A DNA stretch of 64,000 nt from Chloranthus sessilifolius (Eukaryota > Streptophyta > Magnoliopsida > Chloranthales > Chloranthaceae). How positions within the stretch are numbered: position 1 is the stretch's first letter; each line of letters starts with the position of its first letter. Under the pieces are notes generated by a model that saw only the letters and a list, made by a program, of their open reading frames with translations, did no database searches and had not been told where the DNA came from. Of the stretch, positions 11,060 through 22,069 are shown in pieces. The stretch is taken from positions 35,539,810 through 35,603,809 of the forward strand of contig CM037593.1 in NCBI GenBank assembly GCA_021018995.1, given 5' to 3'. The position numbers and the translations under genes are program-made.

Positions 11060-12576
11060 CCTTGCCCTACTAAATTATCAACCACTCTATCATTCCTTAG
11101 GGTAGTGATTGCATTAGTCTCTTCACGGGTAGAGGATGCTTCTCCAATCATGTACTACCCATTGGGGTTGGCTAAGGGTTGACTAGGCAGTCTACCCTTT
11201 TCTCTTTTGTTTGAAGCATTTCAGATTTGACCTAGCTGGTCCTCTATTTTTTTAATGTTTTGCCCATGAGAGTTCACAGTTTGGACTAAGTTCTCCAAAT
11301 TCGGCATAGATGCCAGCATTTACTCTTCAAAGGAAGAGGCTCTGGGCAGTTGTGGGGGCAAGGCCAACTGGTTGGGCTGTGGGGCAGGCAATTGAAAATT
11401 TTGTCTTGGTGGGTATCCTTGGTTAAACTGGTGCTGGGGTCTGTATGGAGCTACCAACTGTTGCTGCTGGGGTTGAGGGTATGTATCTTGTCTCCACCTC
11501 AAATTTGGGTGGTTTCTCCATGAGTACCTAGCAGGTTCTTGCCGATATGCTTGGGCAGCATCAGTATGCTCCATCACAAAATCAGAGAATTGGTTGGCTG
11601 ATGGACAATCTTGGAGTAAATGTGTGGGAGATTGGCATATCAGACATGCCTCCACCTGTGCAACCATTCTAGGCTGCATCACATTCATCAATTTGTCAAA
11701 CTTTAAACTCAGGTTGTCCACCTTCCTCTCCAACTCACCTTGCACCTTTACTTCATACATTCCACCTCTAGCGGTGGACTCTTTCACCAATTTAGCTGGG
11801 GTCGGGCTGTCATTGCGAGACAGTAACTCCTGCTGCATGAAATTTTCCCCTATGATGTCAAATAGCTCCCAAGCCTCATCAGCTGTCTTGTGGAGATAAC
11901 TACCACCACATGAGGCATCCATCATATCCCTACTTTTGAAATTAATTCCTTGGTAAAATACTTGCACTAGTTCCCACTGTGGAATTTGATGGTGGGGGTA
12001 TTATTTTAGCATATCCTGAAATCTCTCCCATGCTTCATAAAAATCCTCAGTTGAGGATTGAGTAAATGACAAAATGCATGTCCTCATCTGGCTGGTTTTG
12101 TTCATGGAAAAGAATTTAGCCAGAAATTGGCTTTGGAGGTCACTCCATGTTTGAATGCTACTGGCTGGGAGCTTAGAGAGCCAGGTGCTGGCTTTGTCCT
12201 TTAGAGAAAAAGGAAAAAGCCTCAGTTTGGTGGCTTCAGGTCCCAAGCCAGCAATATTGAAAGTGGTGTAAAGTACCAAAAATTGGTCAATGTGCTTGTA
12301 AGGATCTTCCTTACTGAGCCCATGGAAAGATGGCAACATGTTGATGGTGGAGAACTTGATTTCATAGTTTCCTCCAACTGAAGGGAATTGTATGCAAAAG
12401 GGAGATGTGTAATCCCAAGGTGCATTATATTCCTTCAGGGTTCTTTGCCTCTCAATCATGACAGCTGGCTCAGTTTTAATAGGAGGGCCTTGTGTAGTGT
12501 TTCTTGATCTAAGGACCATTTCAACCTCAAGATTTGGAGGTTCCAACTCAGGGTTAAGGGACCTTCTTCCAAGCAT
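11060..12576 (-). pseudogene. gag: gag of element A (Athila), one early stop
   Basis: Start chosen at MLGRRS (12576), the same start as in D. Residues 60-190 hold the retrotransposon gag core (LPSFHGLSKEDPYKHIDQF, then LFPFSLKDKASTWL). A TAA interrupts after about 191 codons, near 12000, and the frame then resumes (11967-11320) with a zinc knuckle C-x2-C-x4-H-x4-C (CLICQSPTHLLQDC) and a Gln/Pro-rich C-terminus. From 11320 to about 11060 a further stretch aligns with the gag tail of D (QLGQI, then GRLPSQP) but carries stops. Gag packages the RNA and forms the virus-like particle. It is better preserved than ORF3, although this element has no pol. A defective copy or a trans-complemented gag-only element are both possible. 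Confidence 0.8.
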
Positions 12577-12892
12577 ACACACACAAACTCAGCAAGTAAG
12601 GAAAATGCTTACAGCACATAAACAAATTTCAAACTAAATTAACAAATAAAAAGATTTATACTAAATTAATTACAGGGAATTCAACATCTAGGGACTAAGT
12701 TTTAGGGTAGAAGAAGTGCAAACAGAGCTAGCTAAATTCCAGCTGTAGCTCTAGCTTTTCCCTTTTTCTGTTGTCTAATTTTGTAAAATTCTAAAAAAAT
12801 TAGTAGTACTTTTTATTCTATTTATGGCACAGCTATAAAGAATTTTTTAAACTAAACTATAATATAACTCAGGTCTACTAAAAAGAATAATG
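12577..12892 (-). other. 5' leader of element A
   Basis: Between the PBS and the gag start, about 310 bp of AT-rich non-coding sequence that corresponds to 46085-46385 of D. A packaging signal might lie here, but none is recognisable. Confidence 0.5.
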
Positions 12893-12910
12893 TCCTTGAT
12901 AGCGGCGCCA
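12893..12910 (-). other. Primer binding site of element A
   Basis: The minus strand reads TGGCGCCGCTATCAAGGA, six bases inside the LTR end. Its first eight bases match the tRNA-Asp primer site typical of Athila (TGGCGCCG). The second half has drifted. Confidence 0.7.
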
Positions 12911-12916
12911 AAAACT

Positions 12917-15675
12917 TGTTGGTTTACCTCAAGTGTCTAAGTGCTGATGTTTATTAAGTGATGAGATGGTAAAATCAAAATACAAAGGTAGAGTAAAATG
13001 ACTATGAAATCAGTAACTTAAAGTACACACAGCCAGCAAGATACAAGGCTATTGTAGCAAGTTTTGATAAGTAAGAGTTTGTCCCATAGAGAAATTGATC
13101 TAAAACCCAAAATGGGCTATAATAGTAGGCCTCAAGATCTGGCTACAGATCTGGCAATCCTAAGGAAAGGGAGTTGGGTGTCACAACTATACTAAATTAC
13201 CTACTAAAAAGAAAATAAATAAAGTGTAGTCCTATCCTAAGAAAGGGTTATGGAGAAGGTGGTGATGGTGTGTTAAAATAAAGATAAAAGGATGGGAAGT
13301 AAGCAGTTTAAGCTAAGATTAATTCGGTTATATAACCCAGATTTAGGACTGTCTCTGCAGCAAATCCTTACTAAAGTGCTATAAAAAACCTCAGCAAGGA
13401 AGAAGAATCCAACTTAACCCATGCCATTTAGACTGCTCTTAAGGCTATAATCTATCCACTTAAATTGTCACAGACTATCCAATAGAGTTTGTCAAATCTC
13501 ATTGATTAAATCAGAAAAACTAACCAAATCCAAAGGAGTGGACTGATCTTAAGGCTATAATCTGTCCACTTAAATGGTCATAAACTATCCAATAGAATTC
13601 CTCCAACCAATGAATTAAATCAGGCCATGAATACCATTACAGACACTGTTTACCAGGCTATAAACACTCCAGATCTGCTACAGATCTGGCAAACATTAAT
13701 AGGAGCAAACAGACCCTGAAAACCTGGTGGGAACCACAAGGTATCTCAGGCTGAATGAGGATTTAGATTCAACTGATCATTGCTACAAAAGGTCTACAAT
13801 GACTCAGCTCACAAGTCTACAATCACTACAGAGAAGCCAAATCTAACATCTAATAGTGGTCAAGTAAAACAGAAGGAGCCTGTTCCTACACAACCTCTCA
13901 CTAGGCTACAAGCTCAAGTGCAGAGGAGAAGAATCCTTCTCAGATCTGTGACCAAGGCCTACCCTAAGGCTATAGTCTGTCCACTCAAATGGTCATAGGC
14001 TATCCACAGAGGCTGCCTTACCCACAGATGATGAGATGGAACATATAAACTGCTGCTGCCACCATAGTCCCGGGGCTACAAGCTCAAGCTTCCATGGGCC
14101 GTTCAATAAGCTCAAATCTTAAATGCATGCTATAGCCTGAATAAAACTACAGGTAAATAGAAAAATAACATATTAAATGAGCATTTAAAGCACAAATTCC
14201 ATTGATCTAAATTGCCTATAATGAAATTTCTCAAGGCAGCAGCCTTGTGCACAACAGCACTTCACAAAATCCCAATGTTTAAATGACCTATTACAAAACT
14301 AAATGAAACTACACCTAATTGCTTACCAAAGATTTAGCCAGCAAGTGTTGGGCTAAGAGAGAAGAAAAAATGGAAAAAGAAGTGATCAAACCCTAAGCCT
14401 AACCCTAATCTTCTTGAGCTCTCAGCCGACAAAGGTTGAAGGAGAGATTGATAAATTCTAAGTTACAAGCACAACTTATATATTCAGTCCTACTGCCTTG
14501 GCTTAGAGAAGAGTAAACCCTAATTTTTTTAGCAAATGTGGCACTATTACAGTCCTTGGATGTCTTGAGATGTGTGCCTCAGGATCCGGGCCTCGGGATG
14601 TGTGCCCTAGACCTAGGAAAATCCCTAAAAGGTCCTTGAGTTAAGATTGAGAAGAGGAGAGCCCAAGCTTCGCAAGGCTGCCTTCTACATATTACTTCTG
14701 TCGCGTAGATGATTTGTGCTCTTTAGTTCCTTCACACAGCTTGCAGAGTCCTCGCGAGGTAGGAATTAGCTTGGAAGGTTTGTTCACTCGCACAGGTAAA
14801 CTTTGGATGATCGCACAGCTGATCTGGCTTTGAATGCACTCGCGCAGAAGAGTTTGCAACACTTGGCTTGCTCGAGCAATAGAGTATCAGAATCTCCTGT
14901 TGCGAGGTACTCGCATAGATGCCTTTACATCTTGCTTGGTACAAGGTTAAACTTTTAGGCGCGTGAGAGCTGTGCGAGAGAACTTCTGGGCGTCTCTCTC
15001 CTCTAGAGCCACGCGAGAGCTTCGCGGGGTTGTCACTGCTATTTGCATAAATTGGTCTCGTGAGGTGGTGTGCGCGACTGCTTTAAGGTTTGATCCTCTC
15101 GAGAACTTTGCGAGATGTATTTCTGAAGGCTTAGTGCTCAACTACTTTGGGTGTTTCTTTACATGTTGATTGCAGCTAAAGTGCGTGACTACTGTGCGAG
15201 AGGCTACTTTGTGATATCCCCTTCACTGAGCTGCACTACTGCTTCTCGAGCTCTAGCATGCTGCATGTCTTAGCTGCTCGAGGAAGCTTTGCTAGTGAAT
15301 TTGAACAGTGCGAGGCAGTATCTCAACTGTGCAAGATAGGTCATTTGTTCCTCTGCTGCTATGCACATGCTTCTGTTACAGCTTCCTCCACTCTCATCTA
15401 TGCTTGGTTCATCTGCTGTTATTTTGTGGTCCATTATGACATGCAAAAGATTCACCATGGTGTGTACCATCATGGTGTTTCATCAATCTCGGGCTCAGCT
15501 GTCATTCTTGGCTTGAATTCTCTCTCTTCTTGGCATCAAAAGTAAGGACTTTGTCTTAAGCTGCACAAGTTATTACTAATCTACAAAATAGGCTAAGCAA
15601 GAGTTATTAGTCGACTTCAAGGTCCAGCAAAGGCTAGATTAAGAGGTGAAAAGTGGTACTTTTCAGTGAATAACA
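12917..15675 (-). repeat. 5' LTR of element A (complete)
   Basis: 2,759 bp, from TGTTATTC at 15675 (minus strand) to the terminal AACCAACA at 12917. U3 holds a CGCG-palindrome block (about 14640-15350, CTCGCGAG at 14751-14758). A TATA box, TATATAAG, is complementary to 14475-14482. Telo-box sequences AAACCCTAA flank it at 14515-14523 (upstream) and 14388-14396 (downstream), with AACCCTAA at 14401-14408. The five bases after the LTR (15676-15680, accat) would be one target duplication; its partner is outside the window. Open frames on the plus strand of U3 are spurious. Confidence 0.88.
14475..14482 (-). promoter_or_regulatory. LTR TATA box, element A
   Basis: TATATAAG on the minus strand between two telo-boxes. 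It would drive the genomic RNA of element A. Confidence 0.65.
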
Positions 15676-16000
15676 ACCATATGGTCGTATTAAGGTGTAG
15701 AGCTGAAGTTTATACTGAGTTGCCCACAGTGGAAGCTTTTAACCTTTCTACATCTGCCTAACATATTTAGCATTGAGGCTCTTTGAATCCTCTTGATAGC
15801 TGCTTGCTTGAACCATGCATCTGCTGATGTGGATTGAAGCACTTGGTTGCTCTAATCACCTCTTCTTAGCACATGAACATGGGTAGATGCATATTTATTC
15901 CTAAACAGCGAAAAAATATTAAAAATAGTTATTACGCACTCTAAGGCTTAGCAAAAGCCAAGTTAAAGGGGTAAAATGTGGTAAAAATAAGTGCTCGGCA
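15676..16000 (-). repeat. 3' LTR of element B, U3 end fragment
   Basis: On the minus strand it begins TGCCGAGCACTTATTTTTACC directly after the PPT GGTTTTGGGGTA. Only 325 bp remain on this side of element A; the rest lies left of the window. The matching end of the 5' LTR is not found, so the two LTRs cannot be compared here. Confidence 0.65.
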
Positions 16001-16012
16001 TACCCCAAAACC
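16001..16012 (-). other. Polypurine tract of element B
   Basis: The minus strand reads GGTTTTGGGGTA next to the LTR start TGCCGAG. It is one base different in pattern from the GGTTTGGGGG tract of A and D. Confidence 0.75.
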
Positions 16013-16082
16013 TAACCTTTGCTAGTCCTCAGGCAAAGTGAAATCTAAAACAATTATCCTACAAAACTAAATGCCACTTTCG

Positions 16083-16143
16083 TAGGGAACACGGGTGCAT
16101 TTCGCACATGCACCAAGCCTTTTAAACCCCTAGGTGATCCCTA
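16083..16143 (-). other. Conserved 61-nt structured block, element B copy
   Basis: Outer stem TAGGGAACAC (16083-16092) against GTGATCCCTA (16134-16143), one mismatch. Inner hairpin GGTGCAT-7 nt-ATGCACC at 16094-16114. It starts 82 bp inside the PPT boundary. Compared with A and D, the inner-stem differences are paired changes. Confidence 0.65.
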
Positions 16144-19063
16144 GTCGAGGAGTGGAGTATCCTGAGAGTTTTTAGTGAAGGTACCCACAAACATCTCCAA
16201 TAAAATCAGTTAATACTTATGCAATATGCTAAAACAGAGTTTAAGTCAAATAAAATAAATTCCACACCATGTTCATTCAATTTTTAGAGGATTCTCAACA
16301 GAGAAAAAAAAACATCAATTTAAACTTAGAATTCTGTTGTAATTCCTTCACTATCAATCAGCTCATGTGAAGGCATTGGTTGTGGAAATTAATGCAGAGT
16401 TTACCATTAGTTCAAGAATTCTATTTTGATAATGCCCCAAATAAATTGGATTTCAGACCGAAGTCTTATCAGGGCTGTTTACTCACAACAAAAGTAGAAG
16501 GGTGTATCAATTCACACAGCTCAAGAGCAGTTACAACCTTCAAATAGGATTGCAAGCATGAGCATAGGCATTGCTCTAATTTCTGAAATTTTCTAAACTC
16601 TTTTCACCATAGATTACATAAATCCTCATCTCCACATGACAGCTCCATCCATTTCAGATCAGTAAGGACTTTTTATTGGGTTGTAATGTGGCTTATGGGT
16701 GAGGTTTATAAAGAATAAAAGGGGACAAAAGGACTCAAATTTGAGAAATCAACAAGGTAAAGAGGTGACATGTACACCTTATTCATTTCAGCATAAATCC
16801 ATCTTCTTTTGAATTTTCAGAGCCAAAGTGGCCAGCTTTTTCTTTTCTCTTTCAAAATATCCAATGAAGTGACTTCTCTTTCTCATTCTTTTATTTTTCT
16901 TTTCTTTTTGTATGCTTTTTTTATTTTTCTCCAATTTTCTTTTTATGGGTTGGCATGCCACAGCTACCACAAAATGTGCTTTCTTCTCTTTCAACCAAAT
17001 GTCAAACCTTACTCCTCTAACCTCACATCTCCTTCCATTTCCTGAATTCTCAGATTGAGGGTGAACTGAAATACGTCAAGAGGGTTTTGGGTTCAAATTT
17101 TCTAATTTTTATCAAATAAAAGCTTGGATTTTCAAGGCTCAACAGGTGAGAGTTTTTAGGCTCAAACTGTCCAAGGGATGGCCCTACATCATGTCCTTAA
17201 TGTCATGAGTGTTGTCAAGTTGTTTCAACTTAGATTTGCCTAACTTTTAGTGAGCATGAGTAGGTTTAGTCAGTCCTTAGAGAAGAAAAATTGCCAAGAC
17301 ACTCTTCAAATAAAATTTTTCAGGCCCACATCTCACTGGGTATGGCCTCCCATCAAATTTCTGGGGTGTATCCTCACAGTTTTCTCTCTTTTCTGGTTCA
17401 CTAAGTATCAATTTTTGAAAATTCTTCACATTTGCTTCATGAAAATGTTAGAACTACAACAATATTTAGTTTCAAAAAGTTTTTAATTTCCCCTTTTTCA
17501 AAATAAAATCAGGTGGAAAATAATTTTATTTTCAAAAAAAAATAAAAAATTTCAACATAGCTGCACTAGCATTAACTTATTTCATTGGCACACTTGCCAT
17601 ACCCCCAAACCTATGATGAACATTCTCCTCAATGTTTACACACTGAGTAACCAGGGGTAACAGGGTAAAAGAAGAAAGAAAAATAAGCAGAAAAATCAAA
17701 GCTATTGTAATAAAAATACAAAACTGAATATTGAAAAATAGAAAAAATGGTATACAAATGCAAGAAAATTACTGTTAAAAAAGAAAAAATAGCAAAACAA
17801 AGCTAGAACTGCTATAAAATAAAAGCTAAAAACTGAATACATGAACAGAAAAATAAAAGAACTGTTATACAAATGAAAGGAAACTACTGCTAATAACAGG
17901 AAAAACAGCAAAACAAAAGTAAGGAACTGAATACAAAACTACAAAAATGCAGAAAATTAATAAAACTAGGACACATAATAAACTAAGAAAAAGAAAATCA
18001 GCAAACTAAAATAGTATTTAAACTAAATTCCTAAAACAGAAAAATCCTAAGACAAAATCATGAATCATTAATGTTAAGGTAAGGTCCCCAATGTAAAAGA
18101 AAAATCCTCTGTCTGTGGAAAGTTCCCCTATGTGTTTTGAACTGAGAAATTGCTGAGAATGTGTATGAATCAATATGAATTGTAGAATGATGACGCATGG
18201 ATGTACACAGATAAAAATAGGATTCATACACAGTTGAGATCTATTTATGGTGAAGAAATCTTGAAGGAAAATACAATCAGTGGCTCCATTGAATTTGCAT
18301 AACAATAAATGATCCACTGCTCATTATCCTTCATGATTTCTCAAAATGAAGGGCCATGATCTCAGCAGGGTAGATGGGGGTTCATGAACGAAAGCAAAGA
18401 AAAACAGCCCATCTGAAAAAAAAAATTATGTGCTTTATAATTTTTTACTTTTTTGTGTTTTTGATCAACTGGGGCTCAACAAGAGCCCTTATTTACTACT
18501 ACTGAAAAATAGTAAGAAACAAATTAGAAATTTTCTATTTGTGTTTATATTTTCTTTTATTTTTATTTGGCTTTGTTAATTTACACAAAAATTAGAATGA
18601 CAGTAGAAATTAAAATCAAGACAAACATCAAGCACATCAAAACTACTGCTTTTTAAAAATTAAAAAATAAATGTAAAGGAGAAAGGGATGCAAACTCTTG
18701 CTGCATTCCATTTGCTCCTCTTATGGCTGCTGCTCCAAATCTGTAAAAAATCAAAAACTGCAGTAGTACCTTATTCAAGAAAAGTGAATAAGCAAATCAA
18801 AAGAGAAAAACTCAGGCCACTGTCTCATTTTTGCAAAAAAGGCAAAAAAGGTGACAGCAGCATTTATTCAAACAGCTAGAAGGCAAAGAATAAAAACTCA
18901 AAAAATTCAACATTATTATAGTTTAAAGCAGGTTTTCTATACAAAAAACTGCAGTAGGCATTAAATCAAATAGTTGGAATGCACTAAACAAATCAAACTA
19001 AAAACTAAAAAAAAATCATATCTACAAAAATGAAAAACTTAGATCTACTATCTAGATCAAAAC
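16144..19063 (-). other. Non-coding interior of element B
   Basis: No gene. 16144-17640 is collinear with the 3' tails of A and D (for example 'ggttgtaatgtggcttatgg' near 16679). 17640-19060 is A-rich with poly-A and poly-T runs and unrelated to the other elements. The open frames here are Lys- or Phe-rich products of that composition. Confidence 0.7.
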
Positions 19064-19081
19064 TCCTCGGCAGCGGCGTCA
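19064..19081 (-). other. Primer binding site of element B
   Basis: The minus strand reads TGACGCCGCTGCCGAGGA, six bases inside the LTR end. It is close to the tRNA-Asp site of Athila elements (TGGCGCCGTTGCCGGGGA), with four differences. Confidence 0.7.
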
Positions 19082-19087
19082 AAAACT

Positions 19088-20461
19088 TGTTTTGGGATTT
19101 TAGTGTGTTGATTATTTATTAATGATAAAAGTAAAATAAAAATAAAGTAAAACAAAGGGGATGGATTCAACACATCTAAAATATCCTAGACCGGCAAGAT
19201 ACAAGGTCAATTTGTAGCAAGTTTTAATAAGTAAGAGTTTGTCCCACAGGGAGTAGTGATCTAAACCTAGAAGGTGTATAGTAGACCTCCAGATCTGGCT
19301 ACAGATCTGACAATTCTAAGAAGAAAGAGAGCTTTTTGGGTGTCACTAGATCTAATTAATCTATAAAACTAAGTTTAAATGATGGAGGAAGATGGATGGT
19401 AAAATGAGAGATCAAATGGTGAGAAATAGGCAGCCAGGGACTGGTTCTAATTACAAATCAATTGGATTAAAGGCAAAGCATAGACTAATTTGCTATAATC
19501 CTTCATCTGGCTACAAGCTTAGATGCAAGGTATAAGAATCTAATCTCCGCCAATGAATCAAAGAAATCCTAAGGTTATGATCTGTCCCTTCAACTGAACA
19601 TAGATCATCCCAGAGATTGTCCCAATTCAATGATCTCGATTGGAACAGGTTAATCATTGCAGATGCTGTGGGTGCTATGCTACAAGCTCCCCATTTCTGG
19701 CTGGCATCCATAGGAATATCCAATCCAGGGAAATCAAATATGAAATAGTGAAATTTAGATCAGAATCACCTTTCAAATCCACAATTACTGTAATAACATC
19801 TTACAACTTATTGAGCTCACATCTGCAATCTTGTGCAACATCCAATCTATTCACAAAGCTTCAAAGCTCTTGATTTACAATTACAGAACAGATCTAGACT
19901 GCTTATCTAGATCTAATCCAACATGCTGGATTAGGGAGAGAAGGGGGAAGAGAAAAAGGAAAAATAAAAACTAAACTAAACCTAAATGAGCTAAGGAGAA
20001 CCAAAGTTATTCTATGGATTCCTTGCTGAGAAATTACAGTAGCAAGGAGTTTTATTTATACAAGGGCAATGATCCATGTGCTTTAGATTGCAGCCAACTA
20101 GAGGAGAGATTTTTATGCTTGAACCCTGTTTTAGCCTTTCAAACAATCAGAGAGCAGAGATGGATTTGGTTTTGTTGTGCTCAGCTGAAGTAGTTTGCAT
20201 TCCCGCCACAATTTAGTTTATGCCCATGTGCAGCCTTCTCTTGTATGCTTGGAGTTCCCAAGTTGCCCAATCAATAATATTTTACCCAAAAATATAACTC
20301 TAGATACAACCTTTATCTTGTGTTTTACATTTCCCAAAAGTGCCCCTGCTGTTATTGCTAAAACCCCAAACTATCTCTGCTGCAAATATTTCCAAAACAG
20401 TCCTCACAATTCACATTTGCTGAAATCCGGGCTGCTATAGACTTCCATTCGATAGGATAGT
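19088..20461 (-). repeat. 5' LTR of element B (truncated)
   Basis: Begins at the inner LTR end TGTTTTGGGATT (19088). It is distantly collinear with the R/U5 part of the A and D LTRs ('gcaagttttaataagtaagagtttgtcccacaggg' region near 19220). A TATA box, TATAAATA, is complementary to 20053-20060. The U3 end (GCTCGGCA) known from the other LTR is missing, so this LTR is cut by element C. Confidence 0.65.
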
Positions 20462-22049
20462 TGTAGACCTGATGCTAGTTTGAGAGGATAGATGGGAATG
20501 GGAGGTTAGGAACTGCTGAGATGAAGTTTTTGAAAGGTTGGGATTCGCTGGTTCGATGGGTGGAGTGTGGAAGGCTAGAGGATAGCAGCTTCAGGTGTGT
20601 TGTTGAGAGGTTGGGAGGATCAAATTGAGAGAATGTGGGCTGGTGTAATGGAGCTATCGACAGGTTCTGTTGGTGTAGGGAAGCTGCCATGATGATAGAA
20701 GGTGCATGCAAAGAAGTTCTCGAGAGGTTTTGGAGCTGGGCTGAAGATCTGCTCGATAGGTATATGAAGGCTGCTGCATGCAAGGTGTCGAGGGGATTGA
20801 GGAGCTGCATTTCGAGAGGTTTCATGGGAGGTTGCAAGCTGCTGTTGGTTGACAGTACAATGAAGATTTGTGAGCTGCACTTCGATAGGTTAGACACTAT
20901 TTCAAGTTGAGAGGATTGAATGGAGAGGATGGCTTGCGGTTGTCAACAGGTTCAAGGGGCTATAGCTTATAAGTCCACAGGTTTAAAGGTGAATGGGAAC
21001 TGCAACACCTCGAGTGGATGCATGGGAGGATGGAGGACATGGCCTCAACAGGTTTAAATCTTGGTAGTTGTTGGTCTTCGAGAGGTTGAAGACTCAGTTG
21101 TTCGACAGGTTTAGAAGCAGCACCTGCAAAGGTGTCAACAGGTAGGTTGTACGACACTAAAAATGTTGCTCGATAGGTTTGGTAGAGCTGCAAGTCGACA
21201 GGTTCTCACCCCAAATGGTTGACAGGTTGGCTGCAAAAATCCAAGGAAACCTTAGATGCTTGATTACCTAATTTCTAATCCAACTTAAGCCTCTAAGCAT
21301 CCTCCTAACCTCTCCTTTTCCTATCAATAGAGAGGTACCCCTCCCTTTGAAAGGGTTTGAAAAGTTTCCTAAGAAAGAAGATTAAGAAAGAAGCTCCCTC
21401 TCCCCTTTGGTGCCCCTTTTGCATAAAAAATCCAGAATTCCCAAGCTCCCTTTTAGACCTTACCTTTCATCAAAACCTCTTAGTTTAGGTGAGAGATACC
21501 CTCTAGCCTTCGCTCTCTACCTCTTAGCTATCACCCTCTAGGAGTTAGAACCCATCATCTAAGCATACAAGCCATCAGAAGCTCACCGAGGCACACCTAT
21601 GCAAAGGTCCACCGTGGTGCTACAAGGGCCCGAGAGCTCCGGCTCTCCCTTCTATTCCTCTACCATCTTAGTTTTCCCTTTATTCACTCATTTGTGCCAT
21701 TACGCCATCGAAATTTCAGCAAGAGCGGAGGGACACAAAGAGGATCATTAGTGCCTTAGGGCAAAGGGGAGTACTTTTTCCTTTTTATCTCTTATTTTAT
21801 CTTTGGCCATAAGTAGAGACCACATTAAGCGTGTTGATCGGGTGCCTAACACCTTCCCAATCGATAATCGAAGCCCTTGCCCAAGAGCCTTTGGAGTGAA
21901 TCGGTAAATCAGAGTCATATTTTAGGCACTTTGATGCTTATAAAATTGATTTGGATTTCTCGGGACACCAAAAGCTCTGGGTGGCGACTCTAAATTTTTC
22001 ACAAGAGCGCATTGTCGTGACGGGTTTGATAAAAATCCACGGTTGCACA
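20462..22049 (+). repeat. 5' LTR of element C (left boundary uncertain)
   Basis: The 3' half (about 21236-22049) aligns with the inverted LTR of E, including the ending 'gggtggcgactctaaat' to 'cggttgcaca' at 22049 directly before the PBS. TGTAGACC at 20462 resembles the E LTR start (TGTAGACACC) and gives a similar length (1,588 against 1,642 bp). However, 20450-21230 does not align with E. It is filled with about 20 copies of a TCGACAGGTT-like motif, and the first copy lies left of 20462. That block could instead be U3 of element B. The TATA region (near 21321, CTATCAATAG) is degraded relative to CTATAAATAG in E. Confidence 0.55.
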
Positions 22050-22051
22050 GA

Positions 22052-22069
22052 TGGCGACTCTATTGGGGA
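22052..22069 (+). other. Primer binding site of element C
   Basis: TGGCGACTCTATTGGGGA, two bases after the LTR end. Tat/Ogre elements commonly have a TGGCGACTC primer site, attributed to tRNA-Arg; I assign the tRNA by analogy only. Confidence 0.75.

Larger units (their letters stand above)
1..15675 (-). mobile_element. Element A: pol-less Athila-like Ty3/gypsy retrotransposon
   Basis: Minus-strand LTR element bounded by two copies of one long LTR (1-2148, truncated by the window start, and 12917-15675). The PPT lies at 2149-2160 and the primer site at 12893-12910. In sense order it holds gag (12576 down to about 11060), an AT-rich spacer, a CTCGCGAG-rich block with a TATA-like box, ORF3 (9750 down to 4081) and a 3' non-coding tail. 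No protease, RT, RNase H or integrase is found between gag and ORF3, where element D carries about 4 kb of pro-pol. Gag and ORF3 match those of D, which places A in the Athila lineage. A solo LTR of the same family interrupts ORF3. By eye the LTR pair differs at roughly 10% of positions in a 270-bp stretch. A must rely on another element's enzymes or be dead. Confidence 0.85.
15676..20461 (-). mobile_element. Element B: ORF-less Athila-type derivative
   Basis: Minus-strand LTR element recognised by its PPT (16001-16012), its primer site (19064-19081), LTR ends beside both, and the 61-nt structured block shared with A and D. The 3.1 kb interior has no gag, pol or ORF3. The 5' half of the interior is AT-rich without similarity to the other elements, and the 3' half resembles their 3' tails. 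This is the layout of a large retrotransposon derivative (LARD). Element A is inserted in its 3' LTR and element C cuts its 5' LTR, so B is the oldest layer. Its right limit is uncertain: it could extend to about 21235 if the TCGAYAGGTT-rich block belongs to its U3. Confidence 0.7.

Noticed and set aside
15258-15545. 95-codon plus-strand frame in the A LTR
   Set aside because: Antisense to the LTR, broken in the other LTR copy (a stop near 1900) and without recognisable domain.
17702-18317. Phe/Leu-rich minus-strand frames that look like membrane proteins
   Set aside because: They come from A-rich plus-strand sequence in the interior of B; no start context, homology or conserved length.
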